Assembly (NCBI GenBank): GCA_029747015.1
Contig: JAKOGI010001335.1
Location: 124,001 to 188,000 of the forward strand
Origin: Carnegiea gigantea
Taxonomy: Eukaryota; Streptophyta; Magnoliopsida; Caryophyllales; Cactaceae
Reading direction: 5' to 3'
Length of the DNA stretch: 64,000 nt
Each line of letters begins with the position of its first letter. The stretch's first letter is position 1. Positions 1 through 12,600 of the stretch are shown here, piece by piece. The notes beneath the pieces are model-generated. The model did not search any database, was not told the origin of the DNA, and saw only the letters and a list, made by a program, of their open reading frames with translations. The position numbers and the translations under genes are program-made.

Positions 1-1081
1 GTGGGTTGAAATAGGTTGAAGTAGGTTGAAGTGGGTTGATGTTGGTTGAAGTGGGTTGAAGTTGGTATATTTTTTATGTAGTGGGTTGAAGTGGGTTAAA
101 ATAATAAGAATGTAACTAATGTGTGATAATTTTTGAAGTTATCGAAATTTTGTGAAATTTTTGTTTATTCTTTTTTATTTTTTATTTTTTATTTTTTATT
201 TTTTATTTTTGTATTTTGTATTTTGTATTTTTATTTTTTATTTTTATTTTTCGTTTTTCGTTTTTCGTTTTTTTCATTTTCTCATTTTTTTATTTTTTAT
301 TTTTTATTTTTTATTTTTATATTTTATTTTTCATTTTTTATTTTTTATTTTTTAATTTTTGTATTTTTCATTTTTTATTTTTTATTTTTCATTTTTTATT
401 TTTTTATTTTTCGTTTTTCATTTTTTCATTTTTTATTTTTTATTTTTCATTTTTTATTTTTCATTTTTCATTTTTTACATTTTTCATTTTTTATTTTATA
501 TTTTATATTTTATATTTTTTTATGTTTTATTTTTCATTTTTCATTTTTTATTTTTTTATTTTTGTATTTTTCATTTTTCATTTTTCATTTTTCATTTTTT
601 ATTTTTTATTTTGTATTTTTGTATTTTGTATTTTGTATTTTGTATTTTTTATTTTGTATTTTTTATTTTTCATTTTTTATTTTTTATATTTTATTTTTCA
701 TTTTTCATTTTTTATTTTTTATTTTTTATTTTTGTATTTTTCATTTTTTTATTTTTTTATTTGTCGTTTTTATTTTTTATTTTTTATTTTTTTATTTTTT
801 ATTTTTTATTTTCATTTTAATTTTTCATTTTTTATATTTTTTTATTTTTCATTTTTTATTTTTTTATGTTTTATTTTTTATTTTTTATTTTTTATTTTTT
901 ATTTTAGTATTTTTCATTTTTCATTTTTCATTTTTCATTTTTTATTTTTTATTTTGTATTTTTGTATTTTTGTATTTTGTGTTTTGTATTTTGTATTTTG
1001 TATTTTTGTATTTTTTATTTTTTATTTTTCATTTTTCATTTTTATTTTTTTAAATTTTATCTTTTTTTTGTTTCTAATTTT

Positions 1082-1112
<31 letters not shown>

Positions 1113-1866
1113 ATTTTTTTAATTTCTTGGTTCTTATTTTTTATTTTTTATTTTTTAAATTTTTAATTTTTAATTTTTAATTTTTAAATTTTTATTCAAA
1201 AATAAAAATTAAAATTAAAAAATAAGAAATAAAAAGTAAAAAATAAAACAAACATCATAAAAAATACAAAATAAAAAATAAAAAATAAGAACCAAGAAAT
1301 TAAAAAAATAAAAAATAAAAAATAAGAAAATAAAAAATAAAAAATAAAAAATAAAAATAAAAAGTAAAAAATAAAAAACAAAATATAAAAATAAAAAATA
1401 AAAAATAAAAAATAAAAAATATAAATAAAAAATATAAATAAAAAATAAAATAAAAAATAAAAATAAAAATAAAAATAAAAAATAGAAAATAAAAATAGAA
1501 AATACAAAATACAAAATACAAAATAAAAAAATACAAAATACAAAATACAAAATACAAAATAAATAATAAACAATAAAAAATAAAAAATATAAAAGTATGA
1601 GCATAAATTTCACAAATTTCGATAATTTCATAAATTATCAAACATTAGTTACATTCTCGTTATTTTAACCCACTTCAATCTACCACATACAAAATAAACC
1701 AACTTCAACGCACTTCAACCTACATCAATCCACTTCAATCTAGTTCAACCTATTTCAACCCAACTCAAAAAAAAAAAAAAAATACCAACTTCAGCCTACC
1801 TCAACCTACTTCAACCGACTTCACCTTTTTTCCCACCCAATGTACTCACGAAAACAACAGGCCCTA
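1..1866. repeat. Giant fold-back (inverted-repeat) element with expanded ATTTTT core
   Basis: The left edge carries GGTTGAAGT sub-repeats (1-100), followed by a short unique block (about 100-175). About 1 kb of (A)TTTTT(C/G) repeats follows to about 1195. From about 1196 the same order returns as its reverse complement: AAAAAT repeats to about 1590, the unique block (about 1590-1665), then TTCAACC sub-repeats to about 1820. The right end (about 1840-1866) resembles the termini at 2043-2067 and 57478-57497. The left terminus lies before the window. The left low-complexity arm is more than twice as long as the right one, so the repeat has expanded unequally. The long open frames in it, rich in Phe/Ile/Leu, are artefacts of the repeat. 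The superfamily is not determined. Confidence 0.8.
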
Positions 1867-1904
1867 AATCCTATATGATACTTTACAAATTATTAAAATT
1901 ATGA

Positions 1905-2067
1905 AGGGGTGGGTTGAAGTTGGTTGAAGTGGGTTGAAGTAGGTTGAAGTAGGTTGAGGTTAGTATTTTTTTCAGGTGGGTTGAAGTAGGTTGAAATAGG
2001 TTGAAGTAGGTTGAAGTGGGTTGAGGTTGGTAAATATGGATTGACCCACGAAAAGAACAGAGCCTAA
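1905..2067. repeat. Second, truncated member of the GGTTGAAGT fold-back family
   Basis: Tandem GGTTGAAGT-type sub-repeats run from 1908 to about 2030. They are followed by a terminus containing ACGAAAAGAACAG (2046-2058), which closely matches the right ends of the elements at 1-1866 and 57259-57503. No matching left terminus is seen, so this looks like a right half or a tandem neighbour of the first element. Confidence 0.65.
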
Positions 2068-2075
2068 GTCTCATC

Positions 2076-2830
2076 AATTTGTTCATTAGTTGTTGTGATA
2101 AAGTTCATTAAAAATAGGATATTTATTCATTATATATTCAAGATTGTTTATTACCATCGGTCATTCTGTTCATTAGTTGTCCAAAGAGTGTTCACTGGGA
2201 GTGAACTATCTATTTGTTGCATGTATTGAAAATGTCAAGTGAGTCTATCCAATTGATCACCATATTTCAACACCTATCATTTGCTACATGGTTGTAATAA
2301 ATAGTAGTCTAAACAAAAGTAAAGTTCCACTATTTTTTTATTTTTTATTATAGAAAAAAGCAACCTATCATGGATTATAATCTGCATTAGCGGAGCATAA
2401 ACTTGTAAATAATATTTGTTATAGTTGTCCTTTATGATAATATAAAGGCTTTCCTAGGAGTCTTATTTCCTGTTCATAATGGTAGTCCTTATTGTTCATT
2501 TTTTTTATCATTTGTTCGTCAAATTTTGTTTCAATCATCACTAAAACTAAATTTATTCATGAACATTAAGTTTACTCATTATCGAGCATGATTATTTTGT
2601 TCACTTGTTGTCTTGCTAAAGTTCATTAATTTGTTCATTAGTCGTCTTGATAAAGTTCACTAAGAGTGGGATATTTGTTCATTGTATCAATGTCACTCAT
2701 TATGATTGATCATCAGTTTGTTCATTGATTGTTTAAATAATATTCACTAAAAGTGGGGTATTCATCCAATTGATATATAAAGAATGTAACATAAGTCAAT
2801 CCAATTAACTATATTTTCACAACCATTGCG
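2076..2830. repeat. Diverged direct repeat (TTTGTTCATTAGT... units)
   Basis: A block beginning TTTGTTCATTAGTTG near 2077 and continuing with a GATAAAGTTCATTA stretch recurs in the same order near 2628 as TTTGTTCATTAGTCG plus GATAAAGTTCACTA. Both copies continue with similar ATATTTGTTCATT and CCAATTGA stretches. Shorter echoes lie between them. No coding capacity is visible. The nature of the repeat is unknown. Confidence 0.5.
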
Positions 2831-4398
2831 TGGTGTGTGATGCTTTGTGTACCATGAATAACTAGCATGGCAAAATTTATTGAACTTTGATTTCATAGCA
2901 ATTAATACACACGTAAAAGAATAATAATTCTATAACATGAATTAATTTGATTTTGGTGATGAACAAATTTCAAGCTTAAATCTATTTCGGGGGGAGGGGG
3001 GGTTACAAACCCTAACAATACACGCAAATAAATAATCACTTATTCAATTCAAATGTTCTCTCGCTTCTCTCTCTCTTTCTCTCTCTCTACCTTATTCTTT
3101 ATGCATCTTGTAATCTTGATGGAGGTCATGGACTAATGTAAACGATTTGACAGTCAAAACTTTATATCTACATAAAGAATTGACTATTCTACTTCTCTTC
3201 CCCCATGGCCTAGTACTTCTTGCTTGCAATTCCAAACAAGAAGAAATAAGAAACATTCATATTACATAGGAGATATCATCATACTTTAGAGAGAAACACA
3301 AGCATATTTCTTAGAAACGTTTAACATTAGATTCTAAAGTATTGGTGATGCAAAAACCAAGTGTACAAGATAATAAATTGACGAAAACTTATGGTAAGCA
3401 ACAAACAATTCTAATTCAATCAATGAACAAGCCTAAAATATATATTGAGTGTACTGCTTTGTTTTTTGATATAAATATATTTATGGCAAGAACATGTATT
3501 TTTAAAAAACTTGTGCTAAGTAAATTTTGTAGATTCATTGAATGAGATAAAAGATAATTTGTGAGCAATGAAGAGCAGTTAGCTAGTTGTGACAACATAC
3601 TCCATATAGTTAACTGTAGCATACGTTTGAGACGCAATGAGTTCCAGTGAACGAATAACCTAGTTTTGCTGTGTTTTAAGATACTGAATGAACAATATTA
3701 GTGGACTCAATCAATGCACTAAGTTTGCAAGCTAGGTGAATGATCACAAGTACAGGACTGATAGGATCAACATCCAAGTTTCAGTTAGGTATAAGTGATA
3801 TATGACAAATTATATGTTTGCTAGGCTACATAAGCTTTTGCAATTTTAGTGATTGAGCACGATGTATTAGGATATGATTGAAAAAGTACAGAACCCTACA
3901 TAAAATTTGTTCATTGAACATATCAAAACATAAAACCCTCAATTAGAAGGGCTAATTGGACGAAAAAGTAATAAATAGAAAAATTAGAAATTAAGCAATT
4001 CAACACCTTTCTTGTGCTGTTGCTCGTCTAATGGCTTATCCATGACTTGATGCACATCATTTTCCGTTTTGATGGCCTTCCTCCAGAATATCATCCTTAC
4101 AGATAGGATTTTGAGTTTAAAGGGGACAGAAGCCATGATCTTGATAGAGAGGTTGGAATTTGTTAATATTTACGACATGATTTGTTCGTTATCTGGATGT
4201 TGAATTTGCTTGGAGAAGAAGAAGACACGAAATAGAGAGAGAGGAGGACAAACAATGAAGAGGGAGAAAGTGAGAGATTGTGTCCAAGCAGGATCGCAAA
4301 ATCATTGTGCTTTACTTGATTTTTTTATTAAAAAATTTAAAATTTTGTCACAGTGTATAATTATTTTGTTCGGTGAATGTGGCGTTATAAACTTTCAA
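2831..4398. other. Gene-free AT-rich intergenic DNA
   Basis: Only short open frames occur (for example 3342-3545 +, 3416-3637 -), and none resembles a known family. A pyrimidine run lies at 3058-3090. I see no gene or element here. Confidence 0.6.
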
Positions 4399-4450
4399 GT
4401 GTGTGTGTATATATATATATATATATGTGTATGTGTGTGTGTGTGTGTCG

Positions 4451-4494
<44 letters not shown>

Positions 4495-4518
4495 TTTATT
4501 TATATGTATATATGTGTA

Positions 4519-4552
<34 letters not shown>

Positions 4553-4590
4553 CAGACACACATATATATACATGTATATATCTATTGGTT
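4399..4590. repeat. Compound (GT)n/(AT)n microsatellite
   Basis: Alternating GT and AT dinucleotide runs with short interruptions. Open frames encoding alternating Tyr/Ile/Cys/Val on both strands are by-products of the repeat. Confidence 0.9.
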
Positions 4591-4650
4591 ACATTGAAGG
4601 CTAAATAATCAAACTCGAAATAATAAAAGTCATAAATAAAATATACATAA

Positions 4651-5600
4651 GGGGGTGTTTGGTTGTTGGTTTTTCATTGACTTTTTGATACAAAATGACT
4701 TTTTGGGAGATTTTTAGCTATTTTGACCTAGTTAAAAAAGTCAATCTCGTGTTTGGTAAACAACTTTTAATAATAGATACAAAAAGCGAATTCATAAACA
4801 CCAAAGATGAGTAGCTTTTTTGTAGATTACTATTTGTGTTAATGACAAAATTGCCCACTACTCTATCAAAATTACAAGATATGCCACTTGCATATCAGAA
4901 AAAACTTAATTTCTTTATTCACGGAACCCCATTTTCACCTCACTTCTTTCTCTACACCACCCAGAGCGATCGGCCATAGTTGTAATCAATAATGCTCGCT
5001 GGCATCAGAGCAAAAAAGATACATACCAATTGAAGAGAAAAAAGATACTTGAAAGGATTAAAATAAATTATATATATGTGTGTGTGCGCGCACGCTCATA
5101 TGTGTGTATACACACATATATATAATATATATAATTTTATATACATACATATATATATATATTTCAATTCACAGCCCAAAAAAATCTCAAATGAATAATA
5201 AAATAAGATTATGAGATGTTGGCATCATACGAATACATATAAATTGAAAAGAAAATAGCATAAATAATGAATACAAGATATGTAGAATTAGTAAGGAAAT
5301 AACGTTTCAAGAATTGAAATAATTTTTATATGTGACATAAATTTTTTCCTTTTTGAAAAGAAAATAAAATGGTCCATAAATAAAAATTATGTTCAACTAA
5401 AAAGTAATGTAGAAAAAGGGCATACATGGAATTCGAACAAACAACTTTTTAAAAAGCAGCTAATTTTATCAATTATTTTTTATTAAAAAATAATGAATTC
5501 AAATGATTAATATAAATAACTGATAATTCACAATTAATAGAAATTGAAAACAGTCAATAGCTAACAGTTAATAAGTAAAAATCTTTGGCGAATATGACCA
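4651..5600. other. AT-rich intergenic DNA, possible MITE start
   Basis: The sequence GGGGGTGTTTGGTTG at 4650-4664 resembles the terminus of common hAT-type MITEs, but no convincing matching right end was found. A second GT/AT microsatellite lies at about 5074-5162. No gene is recognised. Confidence 0.35.
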
Positions 5601-5756
5601 AAAATTAAAAATGTGTCAATCGACAACTATTTCTCGGTTGTTGACTTTTATTGACAAGTTAACGCCAGTTTGTGGTCCCTCTCCACTGTATGCATGTGAT
5701 TTCTGGAAGAAAAATGTATTTTTATGTAATTATGTAGAAGTCCGTGTATCAATGAT

Positions 5757-6260
5757 GGGTAGGGGTGGCCAATGGACTAGGTTGAGTTGGATTGGGTCAG
5801 CCCATTAACTAAACGGATTGAGTTGGGTCCAATATATTTGTTAATGAGTTAGGTTGGTTTATGGGCCAAATGAACCCAACCCGCTCATGATCCACCTATT
5901 ACTATCTAGAGAGTGTTTTTAGTTAGTTAATTTTTCAACTAATGTATTTGTAATTTTTCAACCAAATTAAACTGGTTCAAATTAAAAATTAGAAGATACA
6001 TTATCAAGCTAATAATATGAGTCGGGTCAAATCGGTCCATGGGCGATCCGCTTTGGACCCGTTTAAAAACGGAACAAACTTACACAAAATAACGGTATAT
6101 AATAATTATTGTTATGTACAAAGTGTTGATGATGAAGTTAACTAATTAGAATATGTAAATTAGTATGTTAATTAGGTTAAAAAAATAATGGATCACTAAA
6201 CAGACCGTTAATAGACCCACCCAATTCGATCCATTAATATACCTTAATGAACTATCCCAT
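5757..6260. repeat. Candidate inverted-repeat intergenic element
   Basis: Sequence rich in GGATTGGGTC/TTGGGTCC words at 5790-5835 is partly mirrored by GACCCA/GATCC-rich words at 6208-6290. This is a pattern of small non-autonomous elements upstream of plant genes. Identity of the arms is low and the termini are unclear. Confidence 0.35.
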
Positions 6261-6299
6261 TAACAATTCAATTTATTATTGATCCGATCCTTTATTACT

Positions 6300-6672
6300 C
6301 CTATTTTAAGCAGAACGATCGTTTTATTCAATTTTACCTAGTTCATTGTCCATACCCAATGGTAGGCTAAGGCTTTGACTTTGACTATTTGGCGTCTTTG
6401 GTGTACTGCTGCTGGCTGCAGAAAACTCTGAATTCAATTCACCAGACTCTTCTTCTCCTTTTCTCTCCTTTTCAAATCTCTCGTTCCTGACTGCACAATC
6501 TCCAATCCAAGTCTTCTTTCTCTTCTTGCATAACTGGGTGAGCTGATCAATCCCAACAAAACCAGGGTTTAAGTATAAGCTAAGCGTAATCCCCACAGTA
6601 TTCGATTTCCTTCTCCAACCATCACAATCCACTTGGGTTTACTTCAAATCAATTCTGGGGTTTCTGTTTCCA
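6300..6672 (+). promoter_or_regulatory. Presumed core promoter and 5' UTR of the LysM receptor kinase gene
   Basis: This is the interval directly upstream of the start codon. It becomes pyrimidine-rich (CTTCTTCTCC and CTCTCC runs around 6445-6520), as plant 5' leaders often are. No clear TATA box could be fixed. A 102-codon open frame on the opposite strand (6324-6632) overlaps it but has no recognised domain. Placement rests on position only. Confidence 0.4.
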
Positions 6673-9600
6673 ATGCGATTAGGACAATTTCTCCCCCTTT
6701 TGCTGCTTCTTCAATGGGGCAGCCTGTATTTCACAGCGGAATCAAGCTGCAAAAGGGGCTGCCCCTTGGCTTTGGCCTCTTACTACGTTTGGTCAGGCGT
6801 AAACATCACATTCATAGCTCAAGTTCTTGGAAGTACTGAAAACGACGTCCTCAGCTACAACCCTTCTGTCCCTGACAAAGACCGCGTTCAAGCGTTCACC
6901 CGTGTCAATGTGCCCTTCTCTTGCGACTGCATCAATGGCCAATTTTTGGGGCATATGTTTCAGTATCAAGTTCACAAGGCTGAGACTTATACAACAATTG
7001 CCAACAATTCGTATGCTAATCTTACAACTGTGAACTGGATTGCCAAGTTCAATAGCTTCCCGGCCAATAATGTACCTATGAATGCCTTTATTAATGTGAC
7101 TGTCAACTGCTCCTGTGGGGATAGTAGGGTTAGCAAGAAATATGGGTTGTTCTTGACTTACCCGCTTCGCCCGGAGGATAACTTGACTGGTCTTGTCCAG
7201 ACGATGAATACGACTGTGGACCTTTTGCGGAAGTACAACCCCAATGTGAATTTTAATGGTGGGAAGGGGATTGTGTTCATTCCAGCTCAAGGTATGCTTT
7301 TATTGAAGAATGTTTTTGCTTTGGTAATTTTGATGTGTTTGCGTGCACTATTTGCATGAATGTTTTCGTGGGTCCTTTGGAAATAGCCTTTTTGCTTGTC
7401 ATGGGTAGCAGCGTAAGGTTGGTTACACTGGAATTTCTTCCCTGGACCCCACCTCACTGTGGCGCTTGTTATTGTTATTGTTATTGTTGTTCTTTTGATC
7501 GGTCTGTATTTGGAATTTGTGCTAGGATGTGGAAGTGATTGTCTTCTAGGGTAGCATCTGATTGTTGTTTTGAGTGGTGTTCAGCTTCAAAGTTGGCAGC
7601 AATTAGTTATTCGTACTTCTGTAGCTGTGCGTACAATTGCAGTTGTGCCAGAGACAACTAATTTGATGGTTTTGTAATTATAGCCAGTGTTTACTGCGTT
7701 TTCATGGTTTGTTCTGACTTTGTAATTGCATTATAGAGGTTTAATTGCAATATGGTTGGGTTATGTGATTTGCTTATAATTATGTTCTATCATGCCAACT
7801 TTATGAGAAGTAAATAGTGACTATGCCATGTTTCAGAGACTCTTTCTTGTTAAGTTATTTCTATCACAGGTTATTTCCCATAAAAAGGAAGCTAAAAAAG
7901 GGCACGTTCAGAATGAAGTGCTCATTGTAGTATCTGTCATTTTATGGTTTTATGGAGTGTCCTTATTAAGTTATTTCCATCTCATGCTTTCCTTGTTCCT
8001 TCCCCCAAAATCTAGATGTTTTCTTTGTGTATGATCGGTTGGGAGTGGAGAAGAAGGGGAAACAAAAATATCACCTTCCCTCTTGGTGGTGTTTTGAGCT
8101 CCATTTACCTCATCTTTTGGTGGGACGGAGGTATTATATCTTTGATTCATAGGGCACCTTCCGTTGCCCCTAGTCTATGTAACCCTATTTACGAAATCAA
8201 CCTAAAGAAAAAAAGGGACAAAAAGATGCATTCCACATAGTTTGGATGACATTTTTCGTGGATACAAACATGATACTGCTGTGTAGTCCCTGACAAAACA
8301 AGAAGAGTACAACAGGATAGTTTTCCAAGAGAATAAACTGTCACTGCTTTATCAGATGCAACATAACTTTTGTTGTACAGCTGTTGATTCACTTCAAATC
8401 AAGAATCAGTCTCAGAATGCAGTGAAGAAATTAACTTGAGGGAAGTATGAGAGGAGGACTTTCAAATGGTTTAGAGTGGTGGTGTAAAGAAGGTTTGGCT
8501 GAGGTTGGAGATTGGAAGTTGAGGAACAGGTCGATGATCAATATCATAGCTTGTACCTGTCATCTAAATCCAATCACATTAATAAAATACTGAATATTTT
8601 AGTTTGTTTTTTTAACTAACTCAGCAAAACAGCTGATTTTCAAAAGGGGAAAACTACAAGTCATGCATTCTTATCCATGTGTATTTGCGAGCTGCCTTAG
8701 TGGTGATGTGTGAGAAATCTTGGATTGGGGAATGTCCCATGGATGCTGCCAGTTTGGCTGTACTTCGCTCGTTATCTCTTTCCACTTAATATGTTGGATG
8801 TGTGCTCTCTTCAAAAAAAAAATTAAAAAAAAATGTGCATTTGCATGTGATTGATTGTTCTCAAATGATAGATTTTCATGGTGATACTAAACTCATATAA
8901 TGTTCTGACTTCTGAATGCAGGCAAAGATGGGAAGTATCCCCCTCTGACATCAAGGTAGAACTCTATGCTAATCAGGTAGAAAAATAAAGGGAAACTTCT
9001 ACAGCTCCAACCTCTGGTCTTTGGTTTTTGATTTTTATTGACTGGTCTAAGATATCCCTTTTTTCTGAATAAGGATATCCTATCCAACCGCCTTGTAGCT
9101 TGGTTATCTCATCTGACCGCCTTGTAGTTTATTGAGATCTGTTTCCCCTCCCTATGAGATCAAGGTTCCTTTTAGTTTGGATATCTCATCTGACCACCTT
9201 GTAGATTTATGCAAACTGAATTGAAACCCCCGTCCTCTGGACAGAAAAAAAAAAAAGAAGAAAAAAATCTTGTGCCATTGCCAAATGGGAGGTGTTGAAA
9301 TGACATCTTAATTTGCACAATTCTACCTTCCTTGTGTCAAAAAAATTAGGCATTCATGGTTGACTGAATTTCCTCATACCCACTTGTTTTTGTATTTGAA
9401 TTAGATTGTAATGCTTTCAACTATTTATTTTCGTTTTTTCGATAATCTTGAACTATTTGGTTTTAATTTGAATTGTTAAAAAAAAAAAAAAAATAGAGAA
9501 TACACAAATTCAACACTTGGGTTTTAAATATGGCCTTCAGTAACTTTTTTTGCAAGTTCTTTTCACAAAGTAGTTGCCCATTTAGCTTTAATTGCCAAAT

Positions 9601-12600
9601 CTAAAGCAATATATTTTAATATTTTTGGGAGTGTGACCAGCGGGTCCTAACTTGTATGATACTAACTTTATTACTGTTTAAGAAGATAATATTTTTTTGT
9701 TAGGTTGTTCTATTATTCGACTGTATTATTTGTCATGTCTTGTTAGCTGTTTTGTTAGGTTGTTAGTTGTTATTTTTCATTTCTTGTTAGTTGTTAGTAT
9801 GCCCTATCTTTTATTTTTCATTTTTCAGTTTCATTTTTCTTGCTTTCTTTTCATTTTTATGTTCTTTTATTCCCTCAGGACGCATGTTAAATGATTAGTT
9901 TTGTCAATGTTTGATTGTAAGTATAGTACTTTAATTTTCTTTATTTAACTTTTTTAAATTATGCAATAATAAATAAACAATGGTAACCTATAATAAATAT
10001 GTAGTTAATACTTTTAGGAAATAGGTAATATATGTGCATGGTAGAGTAGTATATATTTTACTGGAAGAAATTTTGTACAAGTGTTGCTTGCTTCCAAGCT
10101 TTTGGATTGATTAGTGCCGATTAATTTTTGTGAGTATCCTTTTTAAAAATTTTAAGAAATTTAATGCATAATTCTTGGAATTTTTTGGCTGATGGTTGTA
10201 CTGAAGTGCTGGACATCATCTTGAAAAACGTAAATCTATGAATAATAATTATTACTTATATCTAGGTCATGTACGTTCACATCTTGCACCATTATTTACA
10301 TTTTGTGTAATGAACATTCATGTTTGTACCATGAACATAAACATTTTACGTTAGAAACATTCATCATATTTGTCATGACTGTTTAGGTCATTAGACATTA
10401 ACATGCATGTTATTCATCTATAACTATTTCAGTTACGGATCATGTAAGATGATGTTTGAGGTCATGAGGTTCATATTTTTCATTGACATTTAAGTTGAAT
10501 GACATGATCAATTTTTGGCACATCATGAACATCGAACTGGGAGCATGTGCTTCTAGGACAACGTTGTAGTTACTCACAGTTTCCAAGATATTTCTGTTAT
10601 TTGGTTTATTTATTGGGGAGCTCTCTGTCTGTATGGGAGCAATGATATTTTGCCTACATGCCTGGATCTTTTTTATAACATCCAAAAAATTTTAGTCTGT
10701 TACTTTTATTTCTTTCTGTCTCTTTTCCCCTCCCAATTAGTTGCCTCGTGTGCACATCATGACCTTTGCTGCTGTTATATTTTGTGAACCCTTTTGTGCC
10801 TCTGGACGATGATGATCAGAATATGTTTGCTTTAAGATGAACAAATTATGAGTGCCAAAACTAAATGGAATGAGATGCAAATTGATTATACTCAAAATAA
10901 AATGTGTTTGTTGCTGTTGGTTAAAAATATATATCATAGAATTAGTGCTCAAAATCAAATACCTTTTTAGGGTAGTAGTGTGGGAATTTCCGTGCACCCA
11001 AGTGCTATATTTTTTTGTCTTGTCTTCATTAAAGTATATCTGTTAACAACTCCATCTTCTTTTTGGATTTTTTTATCTTTTGCAGTGCAGGTGATTGCTA
11101 CCCCTTTGCTGGCTCGGTTTTGGATTGATGATATTGCTTTTACAGAGCGAACATCAAGAGATAATCATGTCTAAATGCAGTTTGAATTAGTTCTTCTCTT
11201 CTGTACTGGCAGGTCGTTCTGCAGGAGTCATTGCGGGTATATCTGTGGCAGTTGTAGCTTTGCTGATCATGTTGCTTGTTCTGTATTTCACCTTAATGAG
11301 AAGAAAGAAAATGAAAAATGCTATACTGCTAACAGGTAATGATTGACCTATCTTATTTATATGAACCCCCCTTCCACAAAAAGAAGATGATAAGAAGGAA
11401 ATGAAAGAAAGGAACTTACTGTGTGTTTCTTTGTACTAACAAGCAAGTTAGAGGGTCAAAATGGTTAAGGTTTTCTGTAAATTGATCTTCTGAAATTAGT
11501 CAATGGTCTTTCTATTCTCTTATACCTTGGCACACAACCAAACCACCTATGAAAGAAGAAATATAATTACTAGATCATTCTTGAAGTTTTGTCATCGTGG
11601 CTGCAATTTATAGCTGATTGCCTTCTAATTCTTTGATGATAGCTCGTGAAAGTTCCCGTTTAGCCGGAAGTTTCTCAGCTTATGCCCAAGGTGACACTCC
11701 AAACGTTGGGATGACTATAGACAAATCATTGGAGTTCTCCTATGAAGAGCTTGCACAAGCAACTGCTAACTTCAGCATGGCCAACAAGATTGGCTCTGGT
11801 GGGTTCGGGGATGTTTACTTTGCAGAGCTGAGAGGCGAGGTTTGTGCTAAGCTTCATAACCACAGCTTTTGAACTGCAGAAACTCAGTATCTATTTGAAA
11901 TATTTGCAGTTGAAATATTGACAGGCCTTATAAAGATATAGTTTTTACAGTTAAAAAAGGTACTGAAATGAAATATTTGTCGATGCTGAACCTGCTTTGC
12001 CATCTTCATTATAGCACTCTCACATGTCTTTGAGTTGGCTTATATTTTTCATCGCAAATTTTGTCAGTATGTGCCACAATGATATTCAGACGTCAACATT
12101 TGTCAGGCATATACAAGATGTGAGAGGCTGCAGTAGCTAGCTGGATAACTAAGGGTGAGGGATGTGTGTGAGCTTTATTTGAAACGCTACTTTGCTATTG
12201 TCTTTTTTCCTCTGAGTAACGAGCATGGGACACATAGTGAGGGTATCTAGAACTAGAAGGTCCTCTCAGTGATGTTTTGGATGATCCAATGTGGCTGACA
12301 GTTTGATGATTCTTCTGTTGTCTATTGAGTCGTATCCATGGTTGGTTCACTTTGTTCAACCAAATAAACTTGAGTATTGACCAAGAACTTTGTGGATACC
12401 AAATAGAGATTTTGTCAAGCAAGACATTTCTTTGAGCTCCAAGCCTCAAAAATGGTCTTTCTGGATGACTAGGGAGCAGTCTTTTCAATTCATGGGATTT
12501 TTTGGTTGAATGAGAAGGATAAAGTATTCCAAAATTGAACTACTGTATCAAATTATTGATCAGGCCAAATTTTTGTTTAGCTCTGCTGCGGGCTCACACA

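Noticed and set aside
133..1641. Long open reading frames (up to 316 codons) rich in Phe, Ile, Leu and Tyr on both strands
   Set aside because: They are translations of ATTTTT/AAAAAT simple repeats lacking stops in some frames. All frames overlap, none has domain structure, and the DNA explains them fully.
4348..4604. Tyr/Ile/Cys/Val/His-rich frames on both strands
   Set aside because: Products of GT/AT microsatellites. The same applies to 39690-40077, 55094-55348 and the start of the frame at 60091.
6324..6632. 102-codon minus-strand frame upstream of the receptor gene
   Set aside because: It overlaps the presumed 5' UTR, has no recognisable domain and no promoter evidence. Most likely a chance frame in C/T-rich leader sequence.
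6793..7290. 165-codon frame antisense to exon 1 of the receptor kinase
   Set aside because: It is a shadow of the well-supported LysM exon on the opposite strand.
12195..12488. 97-codon minus-strand frame in intron 5
   Set aside because: No domain or repeat family is recognised and the composition is unremarkable. Not enough to call a gene or an element.
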